40,743 bases of DNA, from IMG/VR virus record IMGVR_UViG_3300027782_004568, positions 1 to 40,743 of that record; one strand, given 5' to 3'. Shown here one piece after another: positions 1 through 7,835 of this stretch. The notes below the pieces were generated by a model, which saw only the letters and a list, made by a program, of their open reading frames with translations, was not told where the DNA came from and made no database searches. Every line of letters begins with the position of its first letter. Position 1 is the first letter of the stretch. Origin of the DNA: a virus. The position numbers were made by a program, and so were the translations under genes.

Positions 1-1316
1 TCTTTTTGTTGAATAGTTTCCAAAGGCATGCTCACCATTTTGCTTAATTCAAATTCTACTTCAGTAGAATCTACTTTGCGATCATCTTTGGGTTTAATAT
101 TGAATCTACTACATGCCAAATCAATCAAATCAATGGCTTTGTCAGGTAATTTTTTATCTGTTTGATATTTGCAACTTAATTTCACTGCTGTTTCAATGGC
201 TTCGTCTGTGATTTCAGCTTTGTGATAATTTTCATAGTATTTTTTTAATCCTCTTAATATATCCATGGCCACTTCTTGACTGGGTTCATCCACAGTGATT
301 CTTTGGAATCTTCTCATAAGAGCACGATCTTTTTCAAAGTATTTTCTGTATTCTTCCCAAGTGGTACTGGCCACAACTTTTAGTGTGCCTTTGGTCAGCA
401 CTGGTTTTAATAAATTTGCTAAATCATTGGATCCTTTGTCTCCACCACCTGCTCCTGCTCCGCTGATATTGTGTGCTTCGTCTATGAACACAATGGTTTT
501 GCCTTTTTTCTTTAGTGCTTGCAACACCATTTTGAATCTTTCTTCAAAGTCTCCTCTGTATTTGCTACCAGCCAACATGGCACCAATGTCTAAATTATAC
601 ACCTGATACTCTTTTAAAAAGTCTGGAACCTTATTGGTCACAATGTTCAATGCCAATCCTTCTGCTATGGCAGTTTTACCCACTCCTGGATCACCCACTA
701 ATATCACATTGTTTTTCATTCTACGACCCAAAGCCAATGAAATTTGATCCAACTCAGCATGTCGACCTATCACGGGATCTATTTTTTCTTTTTTTGCTTC
801 CGAATTCAAATTTGTGGTGTATAGATTCAATGCTCTTTGAGTGGCAGAACTGTTTTCTTCTGCTTCATAATCAGTTTCTAATTCACTGTTTAAAAAATCA
901 GCAAATTTGTCTTTGCTGATGTTGCTTTTGGCAATGTAATAATAACTCCAGCTCTTCTTTTCACTCATCATGCTCAAAAACACATCAGTCAGTTCAATCT
1001 GTTGACGACCACTGAACAACACCTGTGTGAATGCTCTGTTGAGTACTCGCTCCACAGCCACAGTCTTTTTGGGTTTGAATTTTGCAGGCACTTCCAACAG
1101 TTCAATCTCTTTTAGATTGTCCTTAAGATATTTTTCAAGATTTTTTTTGATTGATTCAGCATCTGCGCCAAAGTCAGACAAATTTTTCACAAATTTATCA
1201 TAGCACAGCATGGAGAACAACAGATGTTCCACTGTGATGTATTCATGTTTGAGTTTGGCAGCATTTTCTACTGCTTTGTCAAATATGCGTTGTAGTTCGT
1301 CGCTGGGTTCTACCAT
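1..1316 (-). CDS. clpA: ClpA-type AAA+ unfoldase, 3' end cut by window
   Basis: Partial gene: about 438 N-terminal residues are visible and the frame runs off the left edge. ClpA is the hexameric ATPase that unfolds substrates and feeds them to ClpP; ClpS docks on its N-domain. Residues about 1-145 look like a Clp N-domain. The first AAA+ module has Walker A GDPGVGKT at 208-215, Walker B FIDEAH with D279-E280, and a pore-loop KYRGDFE. These positions nearly match E. coli ClpA (Walker A near 214), which favours ClpA over ClpB, as does the absence of a long middle coiled coil in what is visible. The second AAA+ module and any ClpP-binding loop lie outside. The start ATG is 1 nt after the deformylase stop, so translation is probably coupled. 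Last gene of the dnaJ-def-clpA operon. Confidence 0.93.
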   Translation of the reverse strand, partial: MVEPSDELQRIFDKAVENAAKLKHEYITVEHLLFSMLCYDKFVKNLSDFGADAESIKKNLEKYLKDNLKEIELLEVPAKFKPKKTVAVERVLNRAFTQVLFSGRQQIELTDVFLSMMSEKKSWSYYYIAKSNISKDKFADFLNSELETDYEAEENSSATQRALNLYTTNLNSEAKKEKIDPVIGRHAELDQISLALGRRMKNNVILVGDPGVGKTAIAEGLALNIVTNKVPDFLKEYQVYNLDIGAMLAGSKYRGDFEERFKMVLQALKKKGKTIVFIDEAHNISGAGAGGGDKGSNDLANLLKPVLTKGTLKVVASTTWEEYRKYFEKDRALMRRFQRITVDEPSQEVAMDILRGLKKYYENYHKAEITDEAIETAVKLSCKYQTDKKLPDKAIDLIDLACSRFNIKPKDDRKVDSTEVEFELSKMVSMPLETIQQK

Positions 1317-1317
1317 A

Positions 1318-1812
1318 TTATTTTAGCAATCTCTGTTGTTTCTTAAGGGCCATATCTAATTTTAACTTGCTGACTCTGTCGATAAAGTTGATACCGTACA
1401 AATGATCAAATTCATGTAAAAAAATTCTAGCATTTATTCTATCTAATTTTATTATACATTCTTTTTGATCACTGTCAATATATTTAACCACTATGGTGTT
1501 TGGTCTGAGTATTTTAAGATATAATTTTGGAAAGCTCAAACAGCCTTCTTCCATCAGAACCAAATCTGTGGAAGCTTCCTGTATCACAGGATTTATCACT
1601 GCAAATGGTTGGGTTTTTCCAAGCACACTGTGTGGTTGCATCACAAATATTTTGGCATCCAATCCAACCTGATTGGCAGACAGACCAATGCCCATTTCTG
1701 TTTGCATGGTTTGAATCATCTCATGCTCTATTTTTTTAGCATCCAAAGAATTGAAATCAAAATCTTTTACAGTCTGTTGCAGTCTCTGATCAGGATATTT
1801 AATTAAGTTCAT
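1318..1812 (-). CDS. def: Peptide deformylase
   Basis: 164 aa, the usual length for a compact deformylase. It removes the formyl group from the N-terminal Met of nascent proteins, using a divalent metal. All three family motifs are visible: GIGLSANQ at 41-48, EGCLS with metal-ligand Cys91, and HEFDH with His133, Glu134 and His137. The C-terminal helix is short, as in other phage deformylases. The start overlaps the end of dnaJ by 14 nt, without a clear Shine-Dalgarno sequence, so it is probably coupled to dnaJ. Marine phage deformylases are known, and in cyanophages are often linked to turnover of photosystem proteins. Here the neighbours are a chaperone and an unfoldase, so general processing of phage proteins is the simpler reading. 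Confidence 0.96.
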   Translation of the reverse strand: MNLIKYPDQRLQQTVKDFDFNSLDAKKIEHEMIQTMQTEMGIGLSANQVGLDAKIFVMQPHSVLGKTQPFAVINPVIQEASTDLVLMEEGCLSFPKLYLKILRPNTIVVKYIDSDQKECIIKLDRINARIFLHEFDHLYGINFIDRVSKLKLDMALKKQQRLLK

Positions 1813-2635
1813 CTTTTAAATTTTTTATTTTTTGTAATAATTCTGCGTCATCCACTCGTGGCGTATCTGCCTGCACTGTGACATAGATGTTGCCTTTCTG
1901 TCTAGGATTATGCACATTGGGCAATCCTTCTCCTGTGACATTGAACACTGTGCCGTTCTGAGTGCCTTTGGGTATGCTGATTGAAAGGTTCTTGCCAGAC
2001 AGTGTGTGTATTTCTTCCTTTGTGCCCAATATCAAATCCAATATATTGACTTTTATTCTTGTGAGTAGATGAGGGCCATCTCTTTCCCATGTTTTATGTC
2101 TTAGAATTTTTACTCTCACAATCAAATCTCCTCTGGGAGCATTGCTCACTGAATCAGAACCCAAACCATTAAATTTGATCATGTTGTTGTGTTCCACTCC
2201 TGGCGGAATGTCAATGTTCACACTCTCCTGTCGACCGTTGGGTAATCTATAACTGGCAATTAAGGATTTTCCATTTTGCACATCTACTAAATCCAATGTG
2301 GCTTCTATGTTTATGTCGGCGTTGCGAGGTCTGTGTCTCGCACTGTTTGCTCTATTGAAACCACCACCAAAGAATGTGTTGAACACATCATTGATATCAC
2401 CATTAAAATTAAAATTTTGTGAATTCATTTGATTGGGATCTGCAGTGCCGTATCTGTCATAGGCAGCTTTTTTTTGTGGATCTTTCAGTATGTCGTAGGC
2501 TTCGTTTAGTTCTTTAAATTTGTTTTCATCACCACCTCTGTCAGGATGATGTTTCATGGCCTTGCTCTTGTAGGCTTTTTTCAAATCGTTTTCGTTGATG
2601 TTGCGATCAACACCTAAAACTTTGTATGGATCCAT
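1799..2635 (-). CDS. dnaJ: DnaJ/CbpA-type Hsp40 co-chaperone
   Basis: 278 aa. Residues 1-65 are a J-domain with the HPD tripeptide at 30-32, which stimulates the ATPase of Hsp70 (DnaK). A short Gly/Phe-containing linker (about 70-100) is followed by the two beta-sandwich substrate-binding domains. The four CxxCxGxG zinc repeats of class I DnaJ are absent, so this is a class II (CbpA-like) Hsp40. No DnaK is in the window, so it presumably works with host DnaK. First gene of an operon with def and clpA. A promoter with a TTGACT -35 box ends 5-7 nt before the ATG, so the message may be leaderless. The J-domain and C-terminal domain assignments are secure; the in vivo partner is inferred. Confidence 0.95.
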   Translation of the reverse strand: MDPYKVLGVDRNINENDLKKAYKSKAMKHHPDRGGDENKFKELNEAYDILKDPQKKAAYDRYGTADPNQMNSQNFNFNGDINDVFNTFFGGGFNRANSARHRPRNADINIEATLDLVDVQNGKSLIASYRLPNGRQESVNIDIPPGVEHNNMIKFNGLGSDSVSNAPRGDLIVRVKILRHKTWERDGPHLLTRIKVNILDLILGTKEEIHTLSGKNLSISIPKGTQNGTVFNVTGEGLPNVHNPRQKGNIYVTVQADTPRVDDAELLQKIKNLKDELN

Positions 2636-2640
2636 ATGCT

Positions 2641-2670
2641 ATAATATAGTGTATTTTGATAAAAAGTCAA
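2641..2670 (-). promoter_or_regulatory. Promoter for dnaJ-def-clpA (TTGACT class)
   Basis: On the minus strand, -35 TTGACT (2665-2670) is followed by TATTAT (18 nt spacer) or the overlapping TATATT (16 nt spacer). The ATG is only 5-7 nt further on and there is no Shine-Dalgarno sequence. Same -35 box as the promoters at 7802, 27662, 35176, 36973 and 38463. Confidence 0.7.
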
Positions 2671-2674
2671 GTGA

Positions 2675-2698
2675 TTGAAAGGTTTATTTTTCTTTCAA
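2675..2698 (-). terminator. Weak hairpin at end of lysis unit
   Basis: Inverted repeat TTGAAAG / CTTTCAA (7 bp, 10-nt loop) overlaps the stop of the 2684-3058 gene and lies next to the dnaJ promoter. There is no U-run after it on the minus strand, so it is at best a weak terminator. Confidence 0.3.
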
Positions 2699-3058
2699 GA
2701 TATATTTGATGGGATATTCGGCTTTTACTTTGACTCTTTTTTTGGTGTCTGTGTCTTCATACTGTATCATATTGGGAGCCAATTCCACAAAATCATCCAC
2801 CTGCACCACATTCTGTACTCCATCATGCCAATAGGTCAATTCTGCTGGCACTTTGCGAAACATGTCTGCTATGATGTTGTAGATCCACATCATGCCAGAC
2901 CACGTATTTTTGAAGATTATTACAGAATATTTGTAAATTGCACAAAATAAAATTTTGCATTGACTGTATGCTTGTGTACTGAAATTCTTCACACAAGGCC
3001 ATGCATTTTTGGCAACGGCAACTGTGGAATTAATTATTTGTTTTAGTTGTTCCTTCAT
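2684..3058 (-). CDS. Unknown protein downstream of the spanins
   Basis: 124 aa, not recognised. The N-terminal half has a Cys-containing hydrophobic or amphipathic stretch (about residues 30-68); the C-terminal half is polar and rich in Lys, Val and Asp. Its start lies inside the 3' end of the outer-spanin gene (29-nt overlap in another frame), and it is the last gene of the lysis cassette. The position suggests a lysis-related or membrane-associated role. A holin is possible, but there is no clean pair of transmembrane helices, so no function is assigned. Confidence 0.7.
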   Translation of the reverse strand: MKEQLKQIINSTVAVAKNAWPCVKNFSTQAYSQCKILFCAIYKYSVIIFKNTWSGMMWIYNIIADMFRKVPAELTYWHDGVQNVVQVDDFVELAPNMIQYEDTDTKKRVKVKAEYPIKYILKEK

Positions 3059-3392
3059 AGTATTCTTTGTAGCGTTCCAGTATGTCTTGTGTCTGTTTTA
3101 GAGTGCTGCGAATCTGTGCAAAATTTTTAGCCAATAGCTCATAGTCTTCATCACTCAATCCAAACAGCACGGGATCCAATCCTTCTGCTTTCATTTTGGC
3201 AAATACTTCTGTGGCATTGTTGCTGGTGATCACTATCCATCTCAACTTCTCCATCTCTTCCAGTGTGGGAGTCTTGAAATTTAATTTTTCACGAGACTGT
3301 TCTTGTGTCAACACTTTGATCACTTTTTCTCCAAGGATGCTGCAATTGGTCAGCAACAAACTCAAAGCTATCACGGAAATTATTTTAATCAT
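3030..3392 (-). CDS. Putative outer-membrane spanin lipoprotein (Rz1-like)
   Basis: 120 aa with an N-terminal lipoprotein-like signal: a positively charged start, hydrophobic residues 4-15, then a lipobox-like LLTNC with Cys17 as the likely lipidated residue. Asn at -1 is unusual. The mature part is mainly helical and charged. It directly follows a gene for a membrane-anchored coiled-coil protein, the standard arrangement of an inner/outer spanin pair, which joins inner and outer membranes in the last step of Gram-negative lysis. The start is 1 nt after the i-spanin stop. Assigned from architecture and position, since spanins diverge beyond sequence recognition. It is longer than lambda Rz1 and is a separate gene, not embedded in Rz. 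Confidence 0.72.
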   Translation of the reverse strand: MIKIISVIALSLLLTNCSILGEKVIKVLTQEQSREKLNFKTPTLEEMEKLRWIVITSNNATEVFAKMKAEGLDPVLFGLSDEDYELLAKNFAQIRSTLKQTQDILERYKEYYEGTTKTNN

Positions 3393-3393
3393 A

Positions 3394-3879
3394 TTATTCG
3401 TTGTATGGCTTGTAAGCCGGGTTGGCTATGGCTGGACACTCGGAATTGATCTCTGATTTTTTAGTGGCTGTTTTTTCTGCTTCTGTCAGTTTGGCACCAC
3501 CTGCGATCTCCACACATCTCAGTGCTTTGTCTGATGCTTTGTTGATAATTCTTTCCATGGCTTCAGGTCTTTCTATTGCTGTCTTGCCCAAGTCTCTGGT
3601 ACCTTTGTTGAATCTTTTGTCCAAATCATCGATGTCTTTTTTCAGTGTGCCCACCAATTTGTTCACTTCTTGATTGGCTTTCATAATAGCCTCAAAGTCT
3701 CTCTTTTGATCTTCGATGAACTTGGTCTGTGTTTCCAAGGCCTGTTCCATCTTGACCTGATTGCCTTTGAGTGTGGCATTGTCCGCTTTGAGTTTGTACA
3801 CATAACTAACTCCTCCAGACAATCCTATCACCATGATGCCTATCATGATTAATTTGGCTGATCCAAACAATCCAAACAT
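3394..3879 (-). CDS. Putative inner-membrane spanin (Rz-like)
   Basis: 161 aa. One N-terminal transmembrane segment (about residues 9-29) is followed by a long, charged, coiled-coil-like region (about 30-105) and a Cys-containing tail. This is the layout of Rz-type i-spanins, which span the periplasm and meet the outer-membrane lipoprotein. Its ATG overlaps the endolysin stop as TAATG, and the putative o-spanin follows at once. The endolysin, i-spanin, o-spanin order supports the call. No sequence motif is diagnostic. Confidence 0.75.
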   Translation of the reverse strand: MFGLFGSAKLIMIGIMVIGLSGGVSYVYKLKADNATLKGNQVKMEQALETQTKFIEDQKRDFEAIMKANQEVNKLVGTLKKDIDDLDKRFNKGTRDLGKTAIERPEAMERIINKASDKALRCVEIAGGAKLTEAEKTATKKSEINSECPAIANPAYKPYNE

Positions 3880-4346
3880 TATTCGTACACTCCTAATCCG
3901 TTGCTGTAGATGGGTTTGCCATTCACAAACACTGCTGTGAGACTTTGTTTTCTATTCTTGCCTTCTTTGTAGCTCACATGCACCCAACCTGCTGCTGGAT
4001 CATCTTTTTTGGCTGCTTCCAGTATCAGTTGATCATATTCACAATTTTGTTCAATCCATAGTGCCACATCATAGTTGGCCACTCCAGGCACTTCTATATC
4101 AGCTGCTTCACCGTTGCAATGTTGACTGGTGGATGCACCGCCCACTGCTTTGTTCAGTGCTGCGCCTCTGTATCCAGAGTTAATAGTGGTGGCACCAAAG
4201 TGATCTCGCACTCTCTGTACCACATTTTCAAATAATCTTTTGGCATTTTCCAAATGCTCAGGTGTGGGCATGTTGTCTATACCCAGACGAGCTGCTGTTT
4301 GACTTTTGGTAAATTCTGTCACGGTAAAATTTTCTGATAGATTCAT
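3879..4346 (-). CDS. Endolysin, peptidase M15A family
   Basis: 155 aa. It is a zinc D,D-carboxypeptidase/endopeptidase-like enzyme that cuts the peptide part of peptidoglycan. The M15 signature SxHxxGxAxD is at 74-83 (zinc ligands His76 and Asp83), and the second motif WVH at 121-123 gives the third ligand, His123. Glu110 or Glu108 may be the catalytic base. It has no signal peptide or wall-binding domain, so release needs a holin. A GGAAAA Shine-Dalgarno sequence precedes the ATG at 4346. First gene of the lysis cassette; both spanins follow. Confidence 0.9.
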   Translation of the reverse strand: MNLSENFTVTEFTKSQTAARLGIDNMPTPEHLENAKRLFENVVQRVRDHFGATTINSGYRGAALNKAVGGASTSQHCNGEAADIEVPGVANYDVALWIEQNCEYDQLILEAAKKDDPAAGWVHVSYKEGKNRKQSLTAVFVNGKPIYSNGLGVYE

Positions 4347-4347
4347 G

Positions 4348-5058
4348 TTATTTTTCCAGTATCACACATTTGTTATCATTTTCAAATATGTATTTGTTGC
4401 CATAGATACTTATGTTGTAATTTCCCATGTACTTGCTGAGATAGAGTATTTCAGGAAATTTGTTCAAATTATAACCTTCTTTGAGCTCTTGCAGTTTGTC
4501 CACTGTGATACCAAAATCCACAAATCTAAATCTTAATGGCTCAGCATATTTTTTACTGAACACAATGTGATCGCCTTCCATTATCACTTCATCCACATAG
4601 CTGTTGGCAAAAAAGTTTTTGTAATTTTCCATTGCAGTTTCATTTTTGCGTATGCTGTACTCATTGCCATCCTTGGGCACAATGTTTTCCAGTGTGGCCT
4701 GATCTGCTGGTTGACTTCTAAAATTTTTGTAGTATCTAAATTTAAATTCTTTCAAATCTGATAATTTTTTTACACCATCCAGTACTTCCATAATTTGCGC
4801 ACCAATCTTTTTGCTTCTTTCAATCTCCACAAATACTCTGTAGTAACCATCAGATTGTTCACCACTGGTTTTGTCTGCATCCAACACAAAGTCGTAACCT
4901 TTTTCAATAAAGTTTACCAAATCTTCTGCTGCTTGTGTGGGTTTGACTCTGAAACTCAACACCACAATCTTGTCATCCATGCCCATTTTGGATTGATATG
5001 AATCCACTTCAAAAATATCATCCACGCAGTATTGAAGATCTCCTGTTTTGAGTGACAT
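4348..5058 (-). CDS. Conserved phage protein, function unknown
   Basis: 236 aa with no recognised motif, signal peptide or transmembrane helix. The composition is that of a soluble mixed alpha/beta protein rich in Lys, Asp and aromatics. It sits between an unknown 169-aa gene (upstream, 1 nt gap) and the endolysin (downstream, 1 nt gap), so it is co-transcribed with the late lysis genes. A virion or morphogenesis role is plausible from that context only. Confidence 0.75.
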   Translation of the reverse strand: MSLKTGDLQYCVDDIFEVDSYQSKMGMDDKIVVLSFRVKPTQAAEDLVNFIEKGYDFVLDADKTSGEQSDGYYRVFVEIERSKKIGAQIMEVLDGVKKLSDLKEFKFRYYKNFRSQPADQATLENIVPKDGNEYSIRKNETAMENYKNFFANSYVDEVIMEGDHIVFSKKYAEPLRFRFVDFGITVDKLQELKEGYNLNKFPEILYLSKYMGNYNISIYGNKYIFENDNKCVILEK

Positions 5059-5059
5059 A

Positions 5060-5569
5060 TTATATTTCTGGATTTATGGGTTGAACTGCAGCAGTATCTT
5101 GAATATCAGTAATGGTATTGTTCTTGGTTGGCTCTTGATTAAAGTCCACTTGATTTTGCATGCCATCAAATATATTTTTCATAAGATTAATTGGCATGGT
5201 GATTTCCACAATCCACACAGGCACAGTGTCCAACTTGCCTTTTTTAGTGCCTGGTCTCACATCATCAGGTTCCACAATTTTTCTAGCAGTGACCAATTGA
5301 TCTTTTTTATAAGTTACTCGGCAGTCATAATCCAATAATCTTTTGCCGCCCATGGGGTCTGGCATTTGCAGCATAGGCCACATAAATTTGCAGGACACAT
5401 AATGTTTGGTCATGATTGGTCCTTCAATCAATTCACCATCCTGCCAATTGGCATACACATATAGATCCAATTCGTCCAGTACTCTTTCAAAATCTTTAAT
5501 AATAGCAAAAGCATTATCATTGCTGTAGATGCTTTCTATATTTTTTAAAATATCTGCTGTATCGTGCAT
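5060..5569 (-). CDS. Conserved phage protein, function unknown
   Basis: 169 aa from the ATG at 5569, preceded by AGGGA as Shine-Dalgarno sequence. The frame is open for 55 more codons upstream, but that stretch is hydrophobic, unlike the rest, and would cross the phoH promoter, so the shorter start is preferred. The protein has a central beta-rich part with several Met-Pro and Trp residues and a polar, disordered-looking tail of about 35 residues. No family recognised. First gene of the leftward unit that includes the lysis cassette and divergent from phoH. Confidence 0.75.
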   Translation of the reverse strand: MHDTADILKNIESIYSNDNAFAIIKDFERVLDELDLYVYANWQDGELIEGPIMTKHYVSCKFMWPMLQMPDPMGGKRLLDYDCRVTYKKDQLVTARKIVEPDDVRPGTKKGKLDTVPVWIVEITMPINLMKNIFDGMQNQVDFNQEPTKNNTITDIQDTAAVQPINPEI

Positions 5570-5643
5570 ATTATATCCCTGATATACATTATTTAGCCAT
5601 AGCAATAGGTATAACATGGTAGTTTTATAGACACTTAATCTCC

Positions 5644-5650
5644 ATAAATA
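5644..5650 (+). promoter_or_regulatory. T4-like late promoter for phoH
   Basis: ATAAATA on the plus strand, 31 nt before the phoH ATG. AAGGAG at 5671-5676 is the ribosome binding site and fixes the start at 5682 rather than the in-frame TTG at 5652. Confidence 0.65.
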
Positions 5651-5681
5651 CTTGTACATTACCATTAACCAAGGAGCGTCG

Positions 5682-6401
5682 ATGGGTTCAAAAAATGCTT
5701 TCAAAAAGCAATCCAAGCACAATAATGTACTCAAAATTAATCAATATCAAATAGAAAAACAAAAAGATGTCCAAATAATACCCCGCAATAAGAATCAAGA
5801 ATCCTACCTAATCAAACTGTTAGACCCCAGCAAAGACATTGTATTCGGTGTGGGACCTGCTGGCACAGGCAAAACATTGCTGGCAGTTCAGGTGGCCATC
5901 AAAATGTTCAAACAAAGACAGGTGGATCGCATCATCATCACCAGACCAGCAGTGAGTGTGGATGAAGACATTGGGTTTTTACCTGGCACACTGGAAGAAA
6001 AAATGGCACCATGGACACGCCCTATATTTGATGTGTTTCAAGAATACTTTCGCACAGAAGATCTTAGAAGTATGATGTATGAAGGCGTGATTGAAATAGC
6101 ACCTTTGGCATTCATGCGAGGCAGGAATTTTGTAAGAGCATTCATAGTGGCAGATGAGTGTCAAAATACCACACACAGTCAAATGAAGATGTTGCTCACA
6201 CGTTTGAGTCAAGGATCTAAAATGGCTGTGACAGGTGATTTAAATCAAGCAGACAGACAGCACGATAATGGATTGTTGGATTTTATAGAAAAATTAAATA
6301 AAACAGACAAAGCTCAACGCATTGATATAGTGAGTTTTCACAAAGGGGACATTGAACGTCATCCTGCTGTGAAAGAAGTGTTGGATATTTACGGAGATTA
6401 A
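5682..6401 (+). CDS. phoH: PhoH-family ATPase
   Basis: 239 aa from the ATG at 5682. A single P-loop domain of the PhoH family: Walker A GPAGTGKT at 58-65, a TRPAV motif near 88-92, and Walker B VADE with Asp158-Glu159. PhoH is nearly universal in marine T4-like phages. Bacterial relatives are linked to phosphate stress and RNA metabolism, but the phage role is not established. It is one of four plus-strand genes and has its own late-type promoter. Its stop overlaps the stop of the convergent PPIase gene: the four bases TTAA serve both strands. Confidence 0.95.
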   Translation: MGSKNAFKKQSKHNNVLKINQYQIEKQKDVQIIPRNKNQESYLIKLLDPSKDIVFGVGPAGTGKTLLAVQVAIKMFKQRQVDRIIITRPAVSVDEDIGFLPGTLEEKMAPWTRPIFDVFQEYFRTEDLRSMMYEGVIEIAPLAFMRGRNFVRAFIVADECQNTTHSQMKMLLTRLSQGSKMAVTGDLNQADRQHDNGLLDFIEKLNKTDKAQRIDIVSFHKGDIERHPAVKEVLDIYGD

Positions 6402-6709
6402 TTTTTTCGGATAATATGATATCCGTACACAGTGGGACAAACTCCACTGACTTCAGACACTTGTAATGTGTCAATAAAAGCAATAAAATCTTGATCCATT
6501 GTGCTGGGTTTAAATGTGCCTAAATTTCCTTGATTCTGTTTGCTGGGACAATCACTGTATTTCACAGCAGCATCTTCAAATGTGATCACACCTTGAGCAA
6601 TTTCATTTCTTATTCTTGCAGTTTCAAACATGGCTTCTTCCTGTGTTCTAGGACCTGTGTATCTCATTGCACCTTGATAACCGATTAATATATGACTGGC
6701 TCTGTACAT
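6398..6709 (-). CDS. Parvulin-type peptidyl-prolyl isomerase
   Basis: 103 aa, essentially one rotamase (PpiC/parvulin) domain. The family pattern is clear: RASHILI at the start, a helix with EEA, FEDAAVKYSDCPS in the middle, GNLGTF, and a C-terminal YGYHIIRK. It catalyses cis-trans isomerisation of peptidyl-prolyl bonds during folding. It has no signal peptide, so it acts in the cytoplasm. The ATG is 1 nt after the clamp-loader stop. It adds another folding factor to a genome already rich in chaperones. Confidence 0.93.
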   Translation of the reverse strand: MYRASHILIGYQGAMRYTGPRTQEEAMFETARIRNEIAQGVITFEDAAVKYSDCPSKQNQGNLGTFKPSTMDQDFIAFIDTLQVSEVSGVCPTVYGYHIIRKN

Positions 6710-6710
6710 G

Positions 6711-7628
6711 TTATTCCATATGGGAAAGTTTGATCATGGTGGCAGCAAGATTTATTTCAGGATCTCCCACCAGTGTATGATCCACTAGTCCTTGTTTTAT
6801 GATTATAATAGCTTTTTCTTGGCGTGTGTCATTACCAAACAATGTGATATTATCATACATCCATTTGTAAATGTCTTCCACTTCATCGGGTCTCACTTGA
6901 CTGCATACCAACTTCCTTGCTTCAGTGATTTTACCTGCTTTGAATAATTCTACCATGCCCAGTTTGTAATCTGATTCTCCTGTGTCGCTTTTTTGTGGTT
7001 TTAATAACACGCCATTCTGTGCGTTCATTTGTACCACATTGATACACTTTCTAAGATCTGGATATGTGGCTTTAACATAAGTGTCCAATGTTTCTAAATC
7101 TGGAGTTACTCCTTCTTTCATTAATATTTCAGCCACTCTGGCTGTGAATTCTGTTTGATCCACACGTTCAATGTGGAATCCTTGACATCTGCTGTGTAAT
7201 GCTGGTATAACTCTGTTGGGATAGTTGCAAGTTAATATAAACCTTGATGTTGTGTGATATTCTTCCATCACACCACGCAGTGCTGCCTGTGCGTTGGGAG
7301 ATAGATAGTCTGCTTCATCCAATAATACCACTTTAAAATCACCAAACGGAATCATCTGCACAAAGTTAACAATTTTAGCTCTGACATCATCCACAGAGTT
7401 TGTTCTGCTGGCGTTGATTTCCAACACATCCAGATCATTCACTTGTAATTCATTCAGCAGTATCTTGGCCAATGTGGTTTTTCCTATGCCAGCATTGCCG
7501 CTGAACAACAAATGAGGAATGCTCTTATCTTTGATCCAAGTTTGAATTTGTTTTTTCTGATGTTCATCTCTAAACACATATTGATCCAGTGTTTTAGGTC
7601 TGTATTTTTCTGTCCAAAGTTCTTTCAT
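6711..7628 (-). CDS. 44: Sliding-clamp loader large subunit (T4 gp44-like)
   Basis: 305 aa (T4 gp44 is 319). AAA+ ATPase that loads the sliding clamp for DNA replication and, in T4, late transcription. Walker A GNAGIGKT at 44-51, DEAD-type Walker B at 104-107, sensor-1 region TCNYPN near 133-138, and the SRC trans-acting Arg finger at 146-148 are all visible. The start at 7628 is chosen because AAGGAAC lies just upstream and the N-terminal WTEKYRPKTLDQ is family-typical. Its ATG overlaps the stop of a 55-aa membrane-protein gene as TAATG. The partner gp62 and the clamp gp45 are not in the window. Confidence 0.95.
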   Translation of the reverse strand: MKELWTEKYRPKTLDQYVFRDEHQKKQIQTWIKDKSIPHLLFSGNAGIGKTTLAKILLNELQVNDLDVLEINASRTNSVDDVRAKIVNFVQMIPFGDFKVVLLDEADYLSPNAQAALRGVMEEYHTTSRFILTCNYPNRVIPALHSRCQGFHIERVDQTEFTARVAEILMKEGVTPDLETLDTYVKATYPDLRKCINVVQMNAQNGVLLKPQKSDTGESDYKLGMVELFKAGKITEARKLVCSQVRPDEVEDIYKWMYDNITLFGNDTRQEKAIIIIKQGLVDHTLVGDPEINLAATMIKLSHME

Positions 7629-7795
7629 TAGTTCCTTTTTAAAAATTCTTGTCCCATGCCTGACAGTATCAAAGGTATGTATATCAACATCCACCACCAT
7701 CCCATAAGATATCCTGTGATATGCAATATCATCAATGTGATACCCAACACACCAGTGGTGTTTAATCCAGGATTTCTAGTTTCAGGAAATTTCAT
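7628..7795 (-). CDS. Small two-helix membrane protein
   Basis: 55 aa, not recognised. It has two hydrophobic segments (about residues 14-31 and 33-46) joined by a short GWWW turn, and ends in a basic tail. Support for a real gene: it starts 6 nt after a near-consensus -10 box, fills the space between promoter and clamp loader exactly, and its TAA overlaps the clamp-loader ATG (TAATG). It is too short for routine gene callers. No Shine-Dalgarno sequence, so a leaderless start is likely. Confidence 0.6.
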   Translation of the reverse strand: MKFPETRNPGLNTTGVLGITLMILHITGYLMGWWWMLIYIPLILSGMGQEFLKRN

Positions 7796-7801
7796 ACCAT
7801 C

Positions 7802-7830
7802 AGTATATGACAGATTGTGTGGAAAGTCAA
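7802..7830 (-). promoter_or_regulatory. Promoter for the small membrane protein and clamp loader
   Basis: On the minus strand, TTGACT (7825-7830), a 17-nt spacer, then TATACT (7802-7807). The next ATG is exactly 6 nt further on (7795). This is a near-consensus sigma70-type promoter with the ATG at about +1. Confidence 0.8.
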
Positions 7831-7835
7831 GTGTT

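Noticed and set aside
5652-5681. Upstream TTG start for phoH
   Set aside because: AAGGAG is placed correctly for the ATG at 5682 and not for the TTG, and the extra residues are not PhoH-like.
5570-5734. N-terminal extension of the unknown gene ending at 5060
   Set aside because: It is hydrophobic and unlike the rest, crosses the phoH promoter, and a better start with AGGGA exists at 5569.
7629-7700. N-terminal extension of the clamp loader
   Set aside because: The same bases encode the end of the 55-aa protein in another frame, and the gp44-typical start MKELWTEKYRP has its own ribosome site at 7628.
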